From: Rhodeus uyekii
Taxonomy: Eukaryota; Chordata; Actinopteri; Cypriniformes; Acheilognathidae
Reading direction: 5' to 3'
DNA: 64,000 nucleotides
NCBI GenBank assembly: GCA_037043235.1
Contig: JAWRVZ010000056.1
Location: forward strand, 3,873,001-3,937,000
The notes under the pieces were generated by a model. That model was not told where the DNA came from. It ran no database searches and saw only the letters and a list, made by a program, of their open reading frames with translations. Position 1 is the first letter of the stretch. Each line of letters opens with the position of its first letter. Below, one piece after another: positions 11,337-25,800 of this stretch. The translations under genes were made by a program, and so were the position numbers.

Positions 11337-13764
11337 CTAAACACACACACAAAGCAGAAAATCACAGTAATTGCAACCAACAAGCAAGGGCAACTCTGTG
11401 ATCAATGCTTTCCACTTCATTGTCATGGGATCATTCCTTGATTACTGTGAATCAAAAACACTCATAAGACAATCACCTTCCCTGACAGAAGAGTAATAAA
11501 AGTAGAATGAATGAATTGGGGTCCTTCCACTGACCTCACGATTACAAACAACAGATAGATACAGATCAAGCACGTCTCTCTCCATGCTCCTTAAACACCA
11601 AAATGTAGCTTTATAAACATTAAAGCCGACAGAAAAGGACTTCCTTTGTGAAAAATGTGCACTTAATTGTATTGAATGTGCACTTGTAGTGTACTTTAAA
11701 TCTTAAACGTATATTGACTGTTTCTGAGCACACTTAAATACACTTTTTTTAAAAGTGTACTTTTTACGACTTTTATCGTGTTTTAAAGTAAACGTATTTT
11801 GATGTGTTGACTAACACTAACTTATGTGTTGACATACACATAAAGTACTTTATTATAATTTTAACTGTAGTGTGTCAAAGATAATATAATTGAAAAGTAC
11901 TAAATTGCAACTTTATCAGGTTACTATTTATTTTAGTGTCCTTTACACTTTACACATAGCTAATATAGTAATAAATAGTTATTTATTATATGCATAATTA
12001 CATGCACCAAATCCTAAACATCACATGTTGATTAATATTACTCAGTACTTAAATGTATAATTATACTGTAACAAGGACACATTAAAATCAAGTGTAATTA
12101 CAAATTAGTTTAAATACATGACATTCACGTTTCAATAGAAATAACATTAAAGTAAATTTTAGTTTACCAAAAATGCTTGTCAGTATATTTTGTAGTACAA
12201 TTTATCTGCATTTAAAAAAACAATAGAATTAATTATGAAATTACATATGAAGATGTACTGATTAAGTGGGTCAAAAAAGGACTCTTTAGTTTAACTAACT
12301 GCATTCAATATTATTTTAAACAATAATAAATTTTAATTTAATTGTTAACATTATTTTCAGTCTGCACAAAGTGTGCTATTTCCATAAAAGTACTCAGGTG
12401 TGTTTTTCTCCACAAGAAACTAAGGGAGTAGAGAGGTTCAACAACAACATATTAACACTTAGAACAGGGTGTCCAAACTCGGTCCTGGAGAGTTTAGCTC
12501 CAACTTACGTCAACCACACCTGCCTGCAAATGTCTAGTATGCCTAGTAAGACATTAATTAGCTGCTTCAGATGTTTTTAATTGGGGTTGGAGCTGAACTC
12601 TGGAGCAGGATTGGACATAACCTAGAACATAGGCCATGTATGAGTTGATCACTTTTCTCACCTGGGTTCTGAGCTTCCAGCTCTTTCTCCATCAGCTCTC
12701 TTGGAGGTGGCAGATGGCTGAAGCTGTTGTGTGTTCCAGTGTTCGAGGGAAACGATGAGTGTGTGGTGTGTGTGCTGCACGAAGTGAATGAAGTGGCTGT
12801 TGTACGTGTGCCGTTCTTCTCCTGTCCGACGGCGCTGATCATCTCAGGCTCCTTCTCATGGGTATCCTCTGTCTCCACATGGATCCAAGGGATTTTACTG
12901 AGTAGACAGAACCAAAACCAGTGTTGTGGAAAATGATTACTTTTTGTTGCTTGTCCAAGCAAAGGAAACAATTACTGATGCCAATAAATTAAGTGAGGAT
13001 CATTTGATTTGTTGCTATTTCCAGGGCATATCAAAATAATACTCCATAATTAGCCCAGATTTGCTGAGCAGAATTGGGAGACTTGGGAGAGGTGATGCTT
13101 ACCGTTTGAACTTGTAGATGAAGAGAATGGCCAATCCCAGCAGGCCCAGAGAAACCAGTAACAGCATGGCAGAGCCACTGGGGAGAACACTGGAATCCAC
13201 CAGAGGTGCTGCAGGCAATATTAGACAGTATAACTAGCTAGTCTCAATGTCTCAACTCGTAGTGTATATGAAGTCTGTATATAAGCATAATAAATGAATT
13301 CATTCATAATCTATAATATATTCAAAATGCTTTTTCTGTATAATTAACTGTATGTTCTTACAAAAAAACTATAAATTAGAGATGGTGTACTATAATTTGA
13401 ATAGGTATTTTAAGCCTATAATGCTGCAATCAATACTTTCCTCCCAAAAAATTCTACAAAGATAGAAGATTGATATATATTTACACACTCTCTCTGTGCA
13501 TTGGAGTCAAGGAGGGTTTTGAACAAAATAAAATAAAAATGCTTCAATCATTTGACATGCATTGAAAAATCCTTAAAAGAATTATTCTAAATCTTTGATA
13601 AACATAAATAAAAGAAGACAATGTGTATGTTACTGGTATAACAACTAACTGTGAAAACACACAAATCTCTTTGTTGTCTCTCAGAGCGTGTCTGATAGTG
13701 TGAGAGGCATATCTATTTCAGTAATGCTAAAAACTGTCTCACTCGTTCACCACAAACACACACA

Positions 13765-13815
<51 letters not shown>

Positions 13816-15173
13816 GTCCATCCTTCAGCCCTTTGAGGGTTGACGCATGATGATTGTGACCTTTCGGCAAAATGCAGGAGGCAATATGAACCTTTTCCTG
13901 TTCGGAGCAATGAAGACAAATGGCCGTGTCTGAAAAGGGTAGAATTATATGTGGCAGAGAGACACTCTTTATGATCCTGTAATGTCATTTCCAACTCACT
14001 ATATTGGTCATGCTCAGACAGGCTCCGCATTATCAATATTAATCTAAAGTCCAGGGTAGAGTTTCAGTTCTCTAGGATTTCAAGCTCCTGGAGAAGTTTG
14101 AAGGATTTGTATTTTATATATCTTTTATAACCATAGAAGCGTAAAAGCCACTTCATATAACCACAGGCAGCACAGCTTTTGCCACAAAGAGGCTGCAATT
14201 AAATGCAGAACACAATCCGGTAGACAGTTTAATATAATTCGTAACAACAGACAACAAGCTCTATAAACACAGACAGAACCAGTGCAATGCATTTTGTGTT
14301 CCTCTGGAAGAGTCATTTGAGAACATGGGTTGTCCTATTAAAGCCTTAGGAAAAGAAAATTGTCTTCAGGTCTTACCCAGTGTGAGCTGAGACACAGACA
14401 CAGTGACCCGCGAATCAGGCTTCAGATCAAACTGTATCAGGTTCTGATTTAAAGCGTTCATGAAGACCTCCGACATCTGAAACAAGAGGAAGCTAAAAAA
14501 GTAAAGAGCCTGTGAAACCTGTTGTTTTATATAAATTAAAAGCCTTGTATTAATCTATCAGATTTAAGTCATTAAAGTCACATTAAAGTCACTAAAGCAG
14601 TTAACTAATGAAACCTTTTTTGTAAAGTGTGAGCATTTTTTGAATAACACAATAAATGTCTTTACTGTCACTTTTGACCAATTTAATGCATCCTTGCTGA
14701 TTTAATTTGTACTAATCTCAAACAGACTGTACTAATCCCATACTTTATGGCAGTCTATTTTTGTTTGATTTGTTTGATTTATAAAGGCTGCAAAAAGGCT
14801 TTATTTATACTTGTGAATATGAATTATCATACAAACTTTTTCATTCAGAAAGCCGTAGGTCATCACTCTATATTAACTGAAAATGCAATCAAAAAATTGT
14901 GCTGGTTTTAGCATAAACTTGAAATACTGTCAAGCATTAATTTGAGTTTTTATTTCCCTTTCTGGTTGCTGGGCATTACAAATTCAGCCCATGACATTTT
15001 TAAAGCAACTGCATGTATTTTTCAGCAGGTTTATTCGCTAGTAATAAAGCCTATTTTTATTGCCACTATAATTTATTTAGCCATCAGAGAATCATAATAG
15101 GTTATTTTAACAGATTGTATCAATCATCAGACCTTGTCATTTTGGGGAGATCATTGCAAAGCATTTTATTTCA

Positions 15174-15209
<36 letters not shown>

Positions 15210-18200
15210 TTCTTACCTTATCTAGCTGTTCCTCTGTGTGTGATCTGAATGCCGACTGGTTCGTCTCAGGTAGGATAAAGAGCTCAGCGGCAGTTGGAGA
15301 TCCAGGAAACACAGAGACCAACAACTGGTCCTCAGGGAAGCCGCAAACCTAGAAAAAAAACAAAAATACACAGATAAACACACACATTTCTCATCCACTA
15401 AAAAACATTAAATTTATCAGCACGCAACATTCATGACGGAATCCAATTCATGCATAAAAACTAGTCAATCATTTCACGCCCGTTTGCACACTAATAATAT
15501 CTCAGTTAATGTTTGCAAATCATAATAAGTCATTCCAGTGTATCTCGAAACGGTTGTAATATTTATGATATGATGTTGTGTAACCGTATTGAAAGCACTC
15601 TGTTCAAGTTGAAAATCCAGAGGTATTGGGAGACCATTATATTTGTGCTTGAGCGACTCATTGTAATAGAGTTCTGCAGAGCAGTTCTTTGGCTCTATTC
15701 TTTAATTGGCTGACTGGCTTTAGAGTCTCTCTGTTGCCGCATCAATATTCACTCTGAACTTCTGTGATTCACTCTCGCCAGTAGCACTACATTACCCTAT
15801 CTCTCGCTCTCAGACTGAGGGGAAATCAGATGGATGCGTGAGAGCACGTAAAGCCTCTCAGTCAAACACGAACCTCGCCAGAGAGCCCAGAAAGAGCCAT
15901 CAGGCTTTAAACCAGCAGAGTTTGAGAGAAAGGAAAGAGAATAGCTGAAGAGAGAGGAATCGTGGTGAGCTATCAGCAGCCTTTCAAGAAATTTCACCAG
16001 TTCTTTTCAGTAGTTCACTGACATGAACAGAGCACTTCAACAGGAACTGATGATGGACTTTAAGCTCAGTATACCTGCGAGAGCGTTGCCCTGACAACAC
16101 GCCCCACGTCCTGTCTCCATTCTGCAACCGACGGGTTGTGCTCCTCCAGGTTAGGAGAGAACGATAGCAGTAAAGAACGGAAGAAGTCTGGGAACGAGAG
16201 AAACCAGATGGAGGGATAGGAACAGAGAAGCTCTGCCTAAAATGTTTTCAATTCTCTGTGAAACTAAAAATATCACATTCTGTCTCAAAGAACTCTGCAA
16301 TGTTCATGATTACAGGAGGTCTTCACCTTTGACAGTGATGATTTTCACATCCTGTAGGACTCTGCCTCCTGCCGACACCTGTACGGTGACAGAGTTGGGT
16401 CCCTCTCGTGTGAACGTGTGCGAAACACTTCCTTCCAGGGTGATCCGTGGCTAAAAACACACATATGAGATGTTCGGTTCAGATTTAGCTATGGATTAAA
16501 ACAGGAAAAGCAAATCCGAACTCTCACTGATATGTGAGTGGCAGAATCATTTATAGCAGAAACCAGTTACAAGCCTACGTGGCCAAACCCCCGCTGTGTG
16601 TTTCATGGTTCAGTTGTTATGCTTTTGATCTCTGGGCTTTCCGTAGACAAATTGTTCTTGGCGGTCTGCATGCTTTTTCCTAGTATTTCTTAACAAGCCA
16701 CTCCGTCTATGAAATGTATTTGTGTAATAATATGGAGGGCTTTGCTGATCTAATTTTGTGGTGCTTTTGTCTTGTTCTAGAACATGATGCACTAAAATAG
16801 ACTGACATTTATAAATGGCATTTTAACATTCACATTCATTCAAAACATTGTAGTTACACATTAATGCTGCCTAGATTTCCATGGTAATGAAAGTAGTGAA
16901 TACAATTCTTTTTTACTTTTAGTGTACAATGGGTTAAGTGAATGCATTTACTTCACTTAAATTATTTACAAGTATATTCTTTTTTGATATTGCTAACACA
17001 CCAGAGGCTGTGCTTTTTGTTTTTGCCTGGCTGCATTCTTTGGTGTATAATATTACTTTATTAAACATTAAATGCAACCACAAACAAAAATATTTTCGGT
17101 GCTTTTCAATGGGACTGTGTTCTGTTTGCATCACCCTAAAATAATCCTGAAAGCCAGTATTATAAATAGGAGGAAGGTACACAGGGTGAGTTTAACAATA
17201 ATGCCATTATAATTAGATATTTCATGAAGAGAATCTGAACAGGACATTTAATTATAATACAAAGCTGAGTTTTTAAATGCCTTCAAACTGCTCAGCTCTG
17301 TGGCAGCTTTCCAGCAGGAAGATGCTCAAGAACTTAGATGCATAATCATTAAGAGAGACTCTGCCACTTTTTACGTGTTTCACATCAGAAATGTTAAATA
17401 GACCTGAACTGAATGATCTCATAGTGTGATTAGAAACATAATTCAGAGATGTTTAAAAGCATCATTAAATAGCGATTCATTTGCCAATAATAACTTGTTT
17501 AAATCTATCCTAATCCTACCTATGACAAGGAACCATAATAAAGTCTGTAATGATCTTGAGTACATTAATCATTCATTAAAACAAAGGCAAAAACAAAATG
17601 TCAGCGATATTAACAATATATTCTGATATTAACAATATATTACTGTTCAAAAGTTTGTGGTCGGCAATATTTTTGTAGATGCATCTTATGTTCACCACGG
17701 CTGCATTTATTTGATCAAAAAATGCAGTAAAACAGTAATATTTTGAAATTTTTCAGTGTCACAGGATCCTTCAGAAATCATTCTAACATGCTGATTTGGT
17801 GCTCAAAAACATTTCTTAGTATTATCAGTAGAAAATGCTTAATTCAGTGTGGAAAACAACAATTTGAATGACTCTTTAATGGACAAAGCTGGAAAGAAAA
17901 GCGTTTATTTGAAATAGAAATCTTTTTATGAAACATAATCCAAACTTCAGAACAGTAGTTTTTTGGGGGGGGTTTGCCTTATGACAAGAAATCTTAAATT
18001 TCTCTCTGGGCTTTTAAAATTTCTAAGCTGGGAGCAGTTTCCCTTTATGTTTTCCAACTACGCCTGTCATTAAACAAAAACTATTTTGATAGAGTCAGAA
18101 TTCAGTTATTCTTTTCCTTCTGGCAGCAGGTGTTCATACTGCACAGGGGAAAAGCAGTCTCACAGTACATCCTCCACCCAAACGTGGCTTTGCCTTTTTA

Positions 18201-19779
18201 CTTATTTGACCTCAATTCGAATCCATTATAAAACAGGATTACCTATCTGACTCTTGCAAGCACAATATCTTCGGCAGAGCCCTTGCTTTGTTAGGGGTCA
18301 AAAGTAATACTGAAATAATAGGCTAACTGCTCTGGGCCACATGTATGTAAATACTCAGCGTTTGAACCTCTGTACTGTTATTGAACCACCAGTAGAAGGT
18401 AGCGGTCTTGGGCTGACTGGGCCACAGCACTGCTGTCAGGTTGGCCTCTCTTCCTCTGATGACGACCACCGGTGCCGAAAGAAAGATACGCTCCACGGGA
18501 CCTAACACAACACATTGGACGTGATATCTCATCAGACACAATATGAAGTCAATAACGATCACATTTAGCACAACAGCAATTTCAGCTTCTACACATCCTT
18601 CATTGAGAGCTGGTTCTGAAATAGATTGTCTAGATGTGCAGTGAGGTAATTTAGTGTGACAGGAGAGTTTTTTTTTAGTTTTTTTTACAGTGATGGCAGT
18701 GGGTTGGTTTCATGGAGAGAATTCAAATTCTTAGAAATATATGTGTGTGGTCATGTACATACTAGTGATGTGCAGATAGACTGAGCTGCTGTCAGACCCC
18801 TGACTGTTCTGAGCACGTGCGGTGACCCTGAATATCCCAGCGACCCTGTACGTGTGTGTGATGCTGTCACCCAGGCGACTTATATTGGAGTATGATACTG
18901 AGATGCCATCTCCAAAATCCACATGGAGACTTGTAGACAACGAGTCACCCTATAAAAAAAAAACAGAGGAAATATATTCTATAGTTTTGAGAGACAGTGA
19001 GGCTGATTTAGTGGTTCACAAACTGTGGTTCGTAAGTGTAGTAAACTTAAAATAGATAAAAAATTAGATGATAATAACTGACACCAACACTGAATTTACA
19101 ATGATTTAAACCAGGTTCACTGTTAGCATTTATTTTAAAGTATATTAAATATGTAAGTCACAGTTACACTACAGAAAACTATTTGGTTCGCAACTTGACT
19201 AATGCATTAGTGCTTTACCTTAAAGAAAGTTTTACACTACCTGTTTTTGAAAAAAGTATTTTATGCTCACTAAGGCTGCATTTATGTGATCCAAAATACA
19301 GTATGAATTTTCAACAGTCTTCAGCATCACGTTCCTTCAGAAATTATTCTAATATGCTGATTTGCTGCTCAAGAATGTTTATTATTATAACCAATGTTGC
19401 AATTCTTTGATAAGCACAAACTTAAGCATTTATGTCAAGTAGAAGGTTTTTGTAACATTACAAATGTCTTTCATTTTAATTTATTAAAATGATTAGTTTC
19501 TTTAAAAACTAAATCTTACTGACCCCAAACCTCTGAACAGTTGTGTAAATATGTGGTCTTCTTAACTAGAGAGTTGGCTTGTTAAGGTTCATTAGTAGCA
19601 GTATAGTTAATTTCATTGAAATAATAAAAAACCTGCAGATTAGTAAATTATTGATTGTGATGAAAAGGACATTTAATGAGACTTATAAGATTTAGGGCTT
19701 TGGTGATTGTAAAATTTGGTGGTCTAAAAAAGATTGAGAACCACTAATCTAAAGCACACCACTTTACTATATGAATTAC

Positions 19780-19814
<35 letters not shown>

Positions 19815-22800
19815 CTGCTAACTCACATTTTGCAAGGCTACTCTGAAGGTGATGTTTGTTCCCAGTACAGCAGTGAGCTGAGAGTTGATGGTGCTCAGTT
19901 TTAGGCCACTTGGTGCTACGGGTTTACACTGTTGCATTCTGGGACTCAGTGTATCCTTCAGACCTTCTCTACAGTTATTCAGCAGCACTCTCCTATACCT
20001 GTATCAACATGCATAAATACTTTAGAAAACACCTCTGTTATAAGCAGAAACACAAAAAGGGACATGCAGTTGACAGACAAAACAAAAAAAAGTTTTACTC
20101 AAGCAATCTTATGTAGGCTACATATTGTCATCCAAACAGAATATGTCACAAAGACATCTTACTGCAAATTAATCATACTGCAATGTGAATGCATTTGTTT
20201 GTGGGTACCCATGTGTCTCATGTGCATCTGTGCATGTGTGTTACCCTGTGCTATTGCGGAAACGCTGTCCATGGCTGCAGGTGTGTGCTGGTAAATTGAC
20301 ATCATACCAGAATGCAGGTGCACATTTTCCACTGGCCTGTCTCTCAAACCCATAATCACTGCAGGGAAATCATAAAAACACATCAATTATTCAGTTTGGT
20401 TAAGCTCCTCTGTATGATGCCACAGCAGTCTATATAGAGAAGTGGCTTGAATATACAGTCTACTGTATACAGTAGACTATACTTTACATACAGTGCAAAC
20501 TCAAGCTTCCATGCCTCTCTCATGTATCATAGGATCAACTAAAAACATATTTTTCATTCTTCACTGCATTGTTCTTATGTTGTCTATATCAAAGGTTCCC
20601 AATCTCTCTGACATGATTTTTCCTTGACCTTTCCAGTCGTTTGCTATAATAATTTTTAATACCATATTTTATAGCCAAAGAAATATTTTAATCTCAAGCA
20701 ATTATAAAAAAGAAAATTAAATGATTTGAAAATGAAAAACCTTATTTTTATTCATTTAAAAAAATGTGCAATTTGCCACATATTAGCTGTTTTATCTGTT
20801 AAATACCTTAAATACATTTTCATTTTAATTTAGTTATTTTATGTGATTTTGCCATCTGAATAGCTTTTAACATGTCTATTTAGTTTCAGTATTTTTTCAT
20901 TACTCAGAAAACGTCAACGTTTTATTTCAATTAGTTGTCAAGGCAAAATTTCTCACTTTTATTTATTTCACGTTTTTCATCTAATAGTTATATTTTATTT
21001 CAGCAATTAGACAACTACAGCATTTTCAAACATTTTCAAACATTTTAGAAACCAATAACAAAACTGACTTGGAATCAGACTGCCGACCCATTTTTGGGAT
21101 TCAAAGAAAGCAATTACAAAGCTATTACATTATCAAATGTAGTGTAGAATAGGTGAAATGTATGAAAGGCAAAAGACGAAGCCGTTTGCAAGAGCAAATA
21201 TCTGCTTCAAATCAAATGCACTTAAATGAGTCCTACTCATACCTAGATGGAACGCGGATGAGCAAACATTTCACCAGCAGGGTAGCCAGGAGTTGCACGT
21301 TTACAATGTATAAACTGCTGTAGGAGATCAGGGCTAAACTCAGTAACACCAACTCCTTCAGGCTAATCAGATCACTGCCACATTTATCATCCATTTAAAT
21401 ATTCATTACTTATTCATTTGGAGATAATTAATCATTTGACATTATGCTAATTTTGCGCGCTTCTCATTCATATGTGTAATTTGCCTAAGAGCAGACGACT
21501 CTAATGGAGCCTGTGTGCGGTACAAGAGAGATTTATGTCGTCGTTATGATTAGCACAGGAGTGTGTCTCCATGTGCATCGTGGTGGGCTTGTAAAGACAT
21601 CTCCATCAGTATAGCGAAACGATTACTAAAGAATGATATAAAACCAGGCTTTTACCTTACCGCCTCTAGAGCAAGCTAATTTAATGTAGTGACTGCAACA
21701 GTATCATAAGCTGCACTGAACAGACGTTTGACGAAGGACAGATAAAGAGAAACACCTTGTGTTTTTTTTTTTTTTACATTCAAATGCCACTTAATTAATC
21801 TGCATAATTGGTTGGATCCCCGCAGCTTTTGTTCTCTGCATGCAACACTGAGTCCTTTGATCCGCAAGAGTTTCTGTCACTCATTTCCTTCATCGGAAAA
21901 GCAGCTGCTCTGCATTTCCGCGTGTGTGAACGTATGTGTGGCTGTGACTCACCACTCAAAGTCATAAAGGGTGCAGATGCAGGGCTCAGCTGAAACGACT
22001 CGAGAATACTCCCGACCCAGAGTGCAGCGTGTGCCTGGCTTCCTCTTCATATACACCTGTCTCTCCCCCATCACACACACCTCACCCTTAAATGCACATA
22101 AATATGTCCCTTATTCACATGATTTGCTCAGAGTTTTCTAGTTACATTGGATGTTATACTCCTCCGGCTTAGCTAAGGATGTCTACAATAGTTTGTATGA
22201 ATTTTTAAAAGCATATTGTGCTTTCCAGAAAACCGATTTGACATGCAATAGATGCTGACTGTAAAAACACAAGTGAGCGTCAAAGCTGATGGACAACGTC
22301 ACTAACATTATGTGCCGAGATCTGTTGTAAAAATCCATTACGACTCCATTAATTTCCATTCTGCTTGGGCATGTTACCCCAGAGGTGAAAATATTGTGTG
22401 CCGCCCTAATTACAAGTGAATTCAGTGCCAAAAGAAACTCATGCTGAATGTTGAGTGAGTGAATTAGTGCTTTGCTGTTGAGACCGAACAGCAAGGCGTA
22501 CTGATAAATGCGAGGTGACAACCTTGTTATGGAGGTGCCATGTCTGAAAGTCTCCGTCTGTGCATTTTCGCCCAAAGAGGGAACTGTAGTCAATCTTTAT
22601 CAGCTGCCAGTCGGAGTGGTAACTAAAGTGCCCGAAGAATCTACGAGGACAGAGGTGCTTAAGTACAACTGGATCTGTTTACTTTTACATTGTTTACAGG
22701 AGAAAAAACTATGGCAAATCTGTAAAGGATTAATAGGAAGTGTCAGTAAAACCAGTGCTGTCGTACAAGTAAGTTTGCAGGGTCATAGTACAGACAGGCA

Positions 22801-25800
22801 AATGAAAAGATGTAATCTGATAATAATGATCCCAAGTAAACGAGAGTTCATTACTGACACCTCCTGGACTATTTAGATCAGTTTGGCTGAGAAGATGAGA
22901 TGAAATGATTCTTACGTAATGATGCGATTCTCAGTCTCTGGAGTCATCAAAACCCCGTCAACAAATAGGGGTGTAGAAGAAAAGCTGAGTTTGTCCCACT
23001 GCCTGCCTTCATCCAAACTAATCCTAGACACACATACACAAATCTTTTTCAGTTCACTGACAAAGCACATTAAGTTCATATTCTGATTAATATACTGTAC
23101 AGTGCACATTTGACAAAGACATAAAAATAGAAGATGCATGTGTTCAGTCATCTGAGAACATTTTGCAAAACCACACAAACAAGTCATTGCGAAGTCCCTG
23201 CATTACCATTTAATGTGGGCTGCATCTACATAATTACATTAAAATCAAATCTAATATATGCTCATTGAAAAATATCACGACAAAATTATTCACCATAACC
23301 CACTTGTATTTACATTAAACCTCTAATCATTACTAGCCATGTATAATGTATATCATGTTTCATTTCACATTCACTCCTTATTCTGTTTTCCTTCTCTACT
23401 TTGGATTATGTTTATTATTTTGCTTTGTTTCAGTGCGTTTTGCTTTCAGATCTTGTTCTTTTTGTGAATATATTGTAATTTAAAGCCCTTGATTGTGTCC
23501 ATGACATTTATTCTTGTGTATTTAGAGCCCCGCTGTTAGCCTGAGTGTTGAATGTTTTACCTGACCTTACAGGTTAGTTGTGTGCTAATTGTGTTCTTGG
23601 TGATCTTTGTTTAGATAAAAATTAATTTATGCGTAATTTGGTCATGTGCTTTCAACAAAAAAACCTGCAACTATCAGATTTGCCTAGTCTGCAGAAAGTG
23701 CATTTCTGCATTCATGCTTTTAATCGTAAACAACATTATTTATACACTCCATCATTCAAAAGTTTGGATTAAATGAATCATTTTATTCAGCAAGAACACA
23801 TCACACTGAACAAAATTGACAGTAGAGATGTTAAGATTTTCATTTCAAATAAAAATGTCTCTTTTTTAACTTTATATTCGTCAAAGAATCCTGGAAATTG
23901 TATGACAGTTTCCTCAAAAATATTTTTTCAATAACTTTTATCAACATTGAAAGTAAAGAAATGTTTCATGAGCAGCAAATCACTGACGTGACACTGAAGA
24001 AAACTGACAGCTTTGCCTTCACAGGAATACATTATATAATATAAAATATATTGAAAACAGAAAACAGTTATTTCAAATCAAATAATATTTCATAAGATTG
24101 CTGTTTCTACTGTATTTTGGATCAAACCAATGCAGCCCTGGTGAGCATAAGAGGCTTCTTTTAGAAACCGACCTCAAACTGTTGAACGACAGTGCTTATC
24201 TTCACTTCACAGTGCTTTTAAAAGCTTACTGTTCCCTGAATTTCATTGTAAAAAACAGAAGTAACAGTCTCTTCATGGCATCTTGTCATGTAGAAAGGAA
24301 AGATTTTCCGTGGTGTTTCTGTTTCTGTAGATATGGGCCAAAGTCAACCAAGTTGATGGCTGAACACCCGCACACACATCAGAATCCTGTTCTAACACCA
24401 GCAAACCACAGGAGGATACAAATTATCTTCCGCAACCTAATTGATCCTGACAACGTTTCAGAGCTTAGTACATCAAAGCCGCGTGTGTGACGTGGCAGGA
24501 ACAAGATGTGAACGGAAGCCCACCGAATCCCACCTCTGCTTCAAACCTTAACCCTCCCCAACAAGAGCATAAAAGCCCTGGCAAACACAGACACCTGCAC
24601 TACAAAGCCATGACAGGCACTTTCCGCTGAAAGGATTCCAAATGTTTGATATGATAAGACCTGTTGCCTGCTGTTTATATCTGACAGTCCTCATATCAAA
24701 GCTGACGTTTAAGTATGTGGGAACTTCAAAAACTTCATCTGAATAAAAATACAAAAAATCCAAAAAGTTAGAGATGAACTACAATGAACTCAAAAATGCA
24801 TAATCTCTCTAGTGTTCTGCATAACATACATTTCATTTGTAATCTGCATGTTTGTATGTATTATATCTTACCATAAATGGCGTGTAGGTACAGCAGATTG
24901 TGTAACTGCTAATAAAGCCCCTCCGTGGTCCAAAAACCAGACACTGTGCTCCTCTTCAAAGATCTAAAGACAGCGTTTACAGAGTCAACAAAGTAATTTA
25001 GCATCCTGTCTCTTTGTGTTTTTTTACATTTCTGTTTCAGTTAGTTTGAGTGGTGATCACAGACAATATGCTTTTATTGTAAGACGACAATTCAAGGAGG
25101 TGACTGAGCAGGTGAGCGATTTACCTGTCTCCATGTGTTGCCGGCATCACAGGAGATGAACATTCCTGTATTAGCGAAGGAAAGCTCTGGCCCAATGTTA
25201 CCTAAGAGGGAAAATATTGCTCTTACTTGGACAGATAAATTATTATTAATACACATATTCTGGAGATTTGATTCTATTTCTGTTAATTAGTATAGAAAAA
25301 AACATGATGGAATCCCAATAGGTAAAAAAAAAGAAAAAAAGAGGTAATATATAATAAATAATTTGGTAGACGCTTTTTCGACTTACAATGCCTTCAAGGT
25401 ACACATTGACATTCTAATCAGTTCTTGCTTTCCCTCGGAACCCAACCCACGACCTTGGTTTTACAAGCGCAACACTGTTTCTGCTACAGGAAAGCTCAAA
25501 GGTCTGGGGTTTTCAGTGTATTTAAGTAATTATGCACACACAAGCAAGAACATAAACACGATTAAAGTTTTATACTGCACTAAAAAAAGCAAAACTAATG
25601 AACTATAATTCATACACTTTCTCACATTTGATCAGAAACTAAGCATAGATTATCTAAATCTCTCACAAGTCTCACATTTTGATGCCAAATACTCCTATAG
25701 ATGAGACCTGATTGAAATCATTTAGGTTAACTCAATTGTGTAGTAACATGCACAGCAGTGTAATATAAAGTCAATAATCTATGATGTCTTGATGAAATGT

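Noticed and set aside
12567..12661. Read-through extension of the exon 26 ORF as the protein C-terminus
   Set aside because: A good donor (CCCAG/gtgaga) precedes it, the extension enters a MITE, and a phase-matched terminal exon with the family C-terminus exists at 11275-11336.
13713..14036. ORFs with long Cys-Val runs, also at 15013-15352, 32955-33383 and 36347-36544
   Set aside because: They are translations of CA/TG microsatellites without homology or gene context.
22183..22876. ORFs of 136 and 122 codons on opposite strands
   Set aside because: They are shadows overlapping sorcs3 exon 15 and its introns, without splice or domain support.
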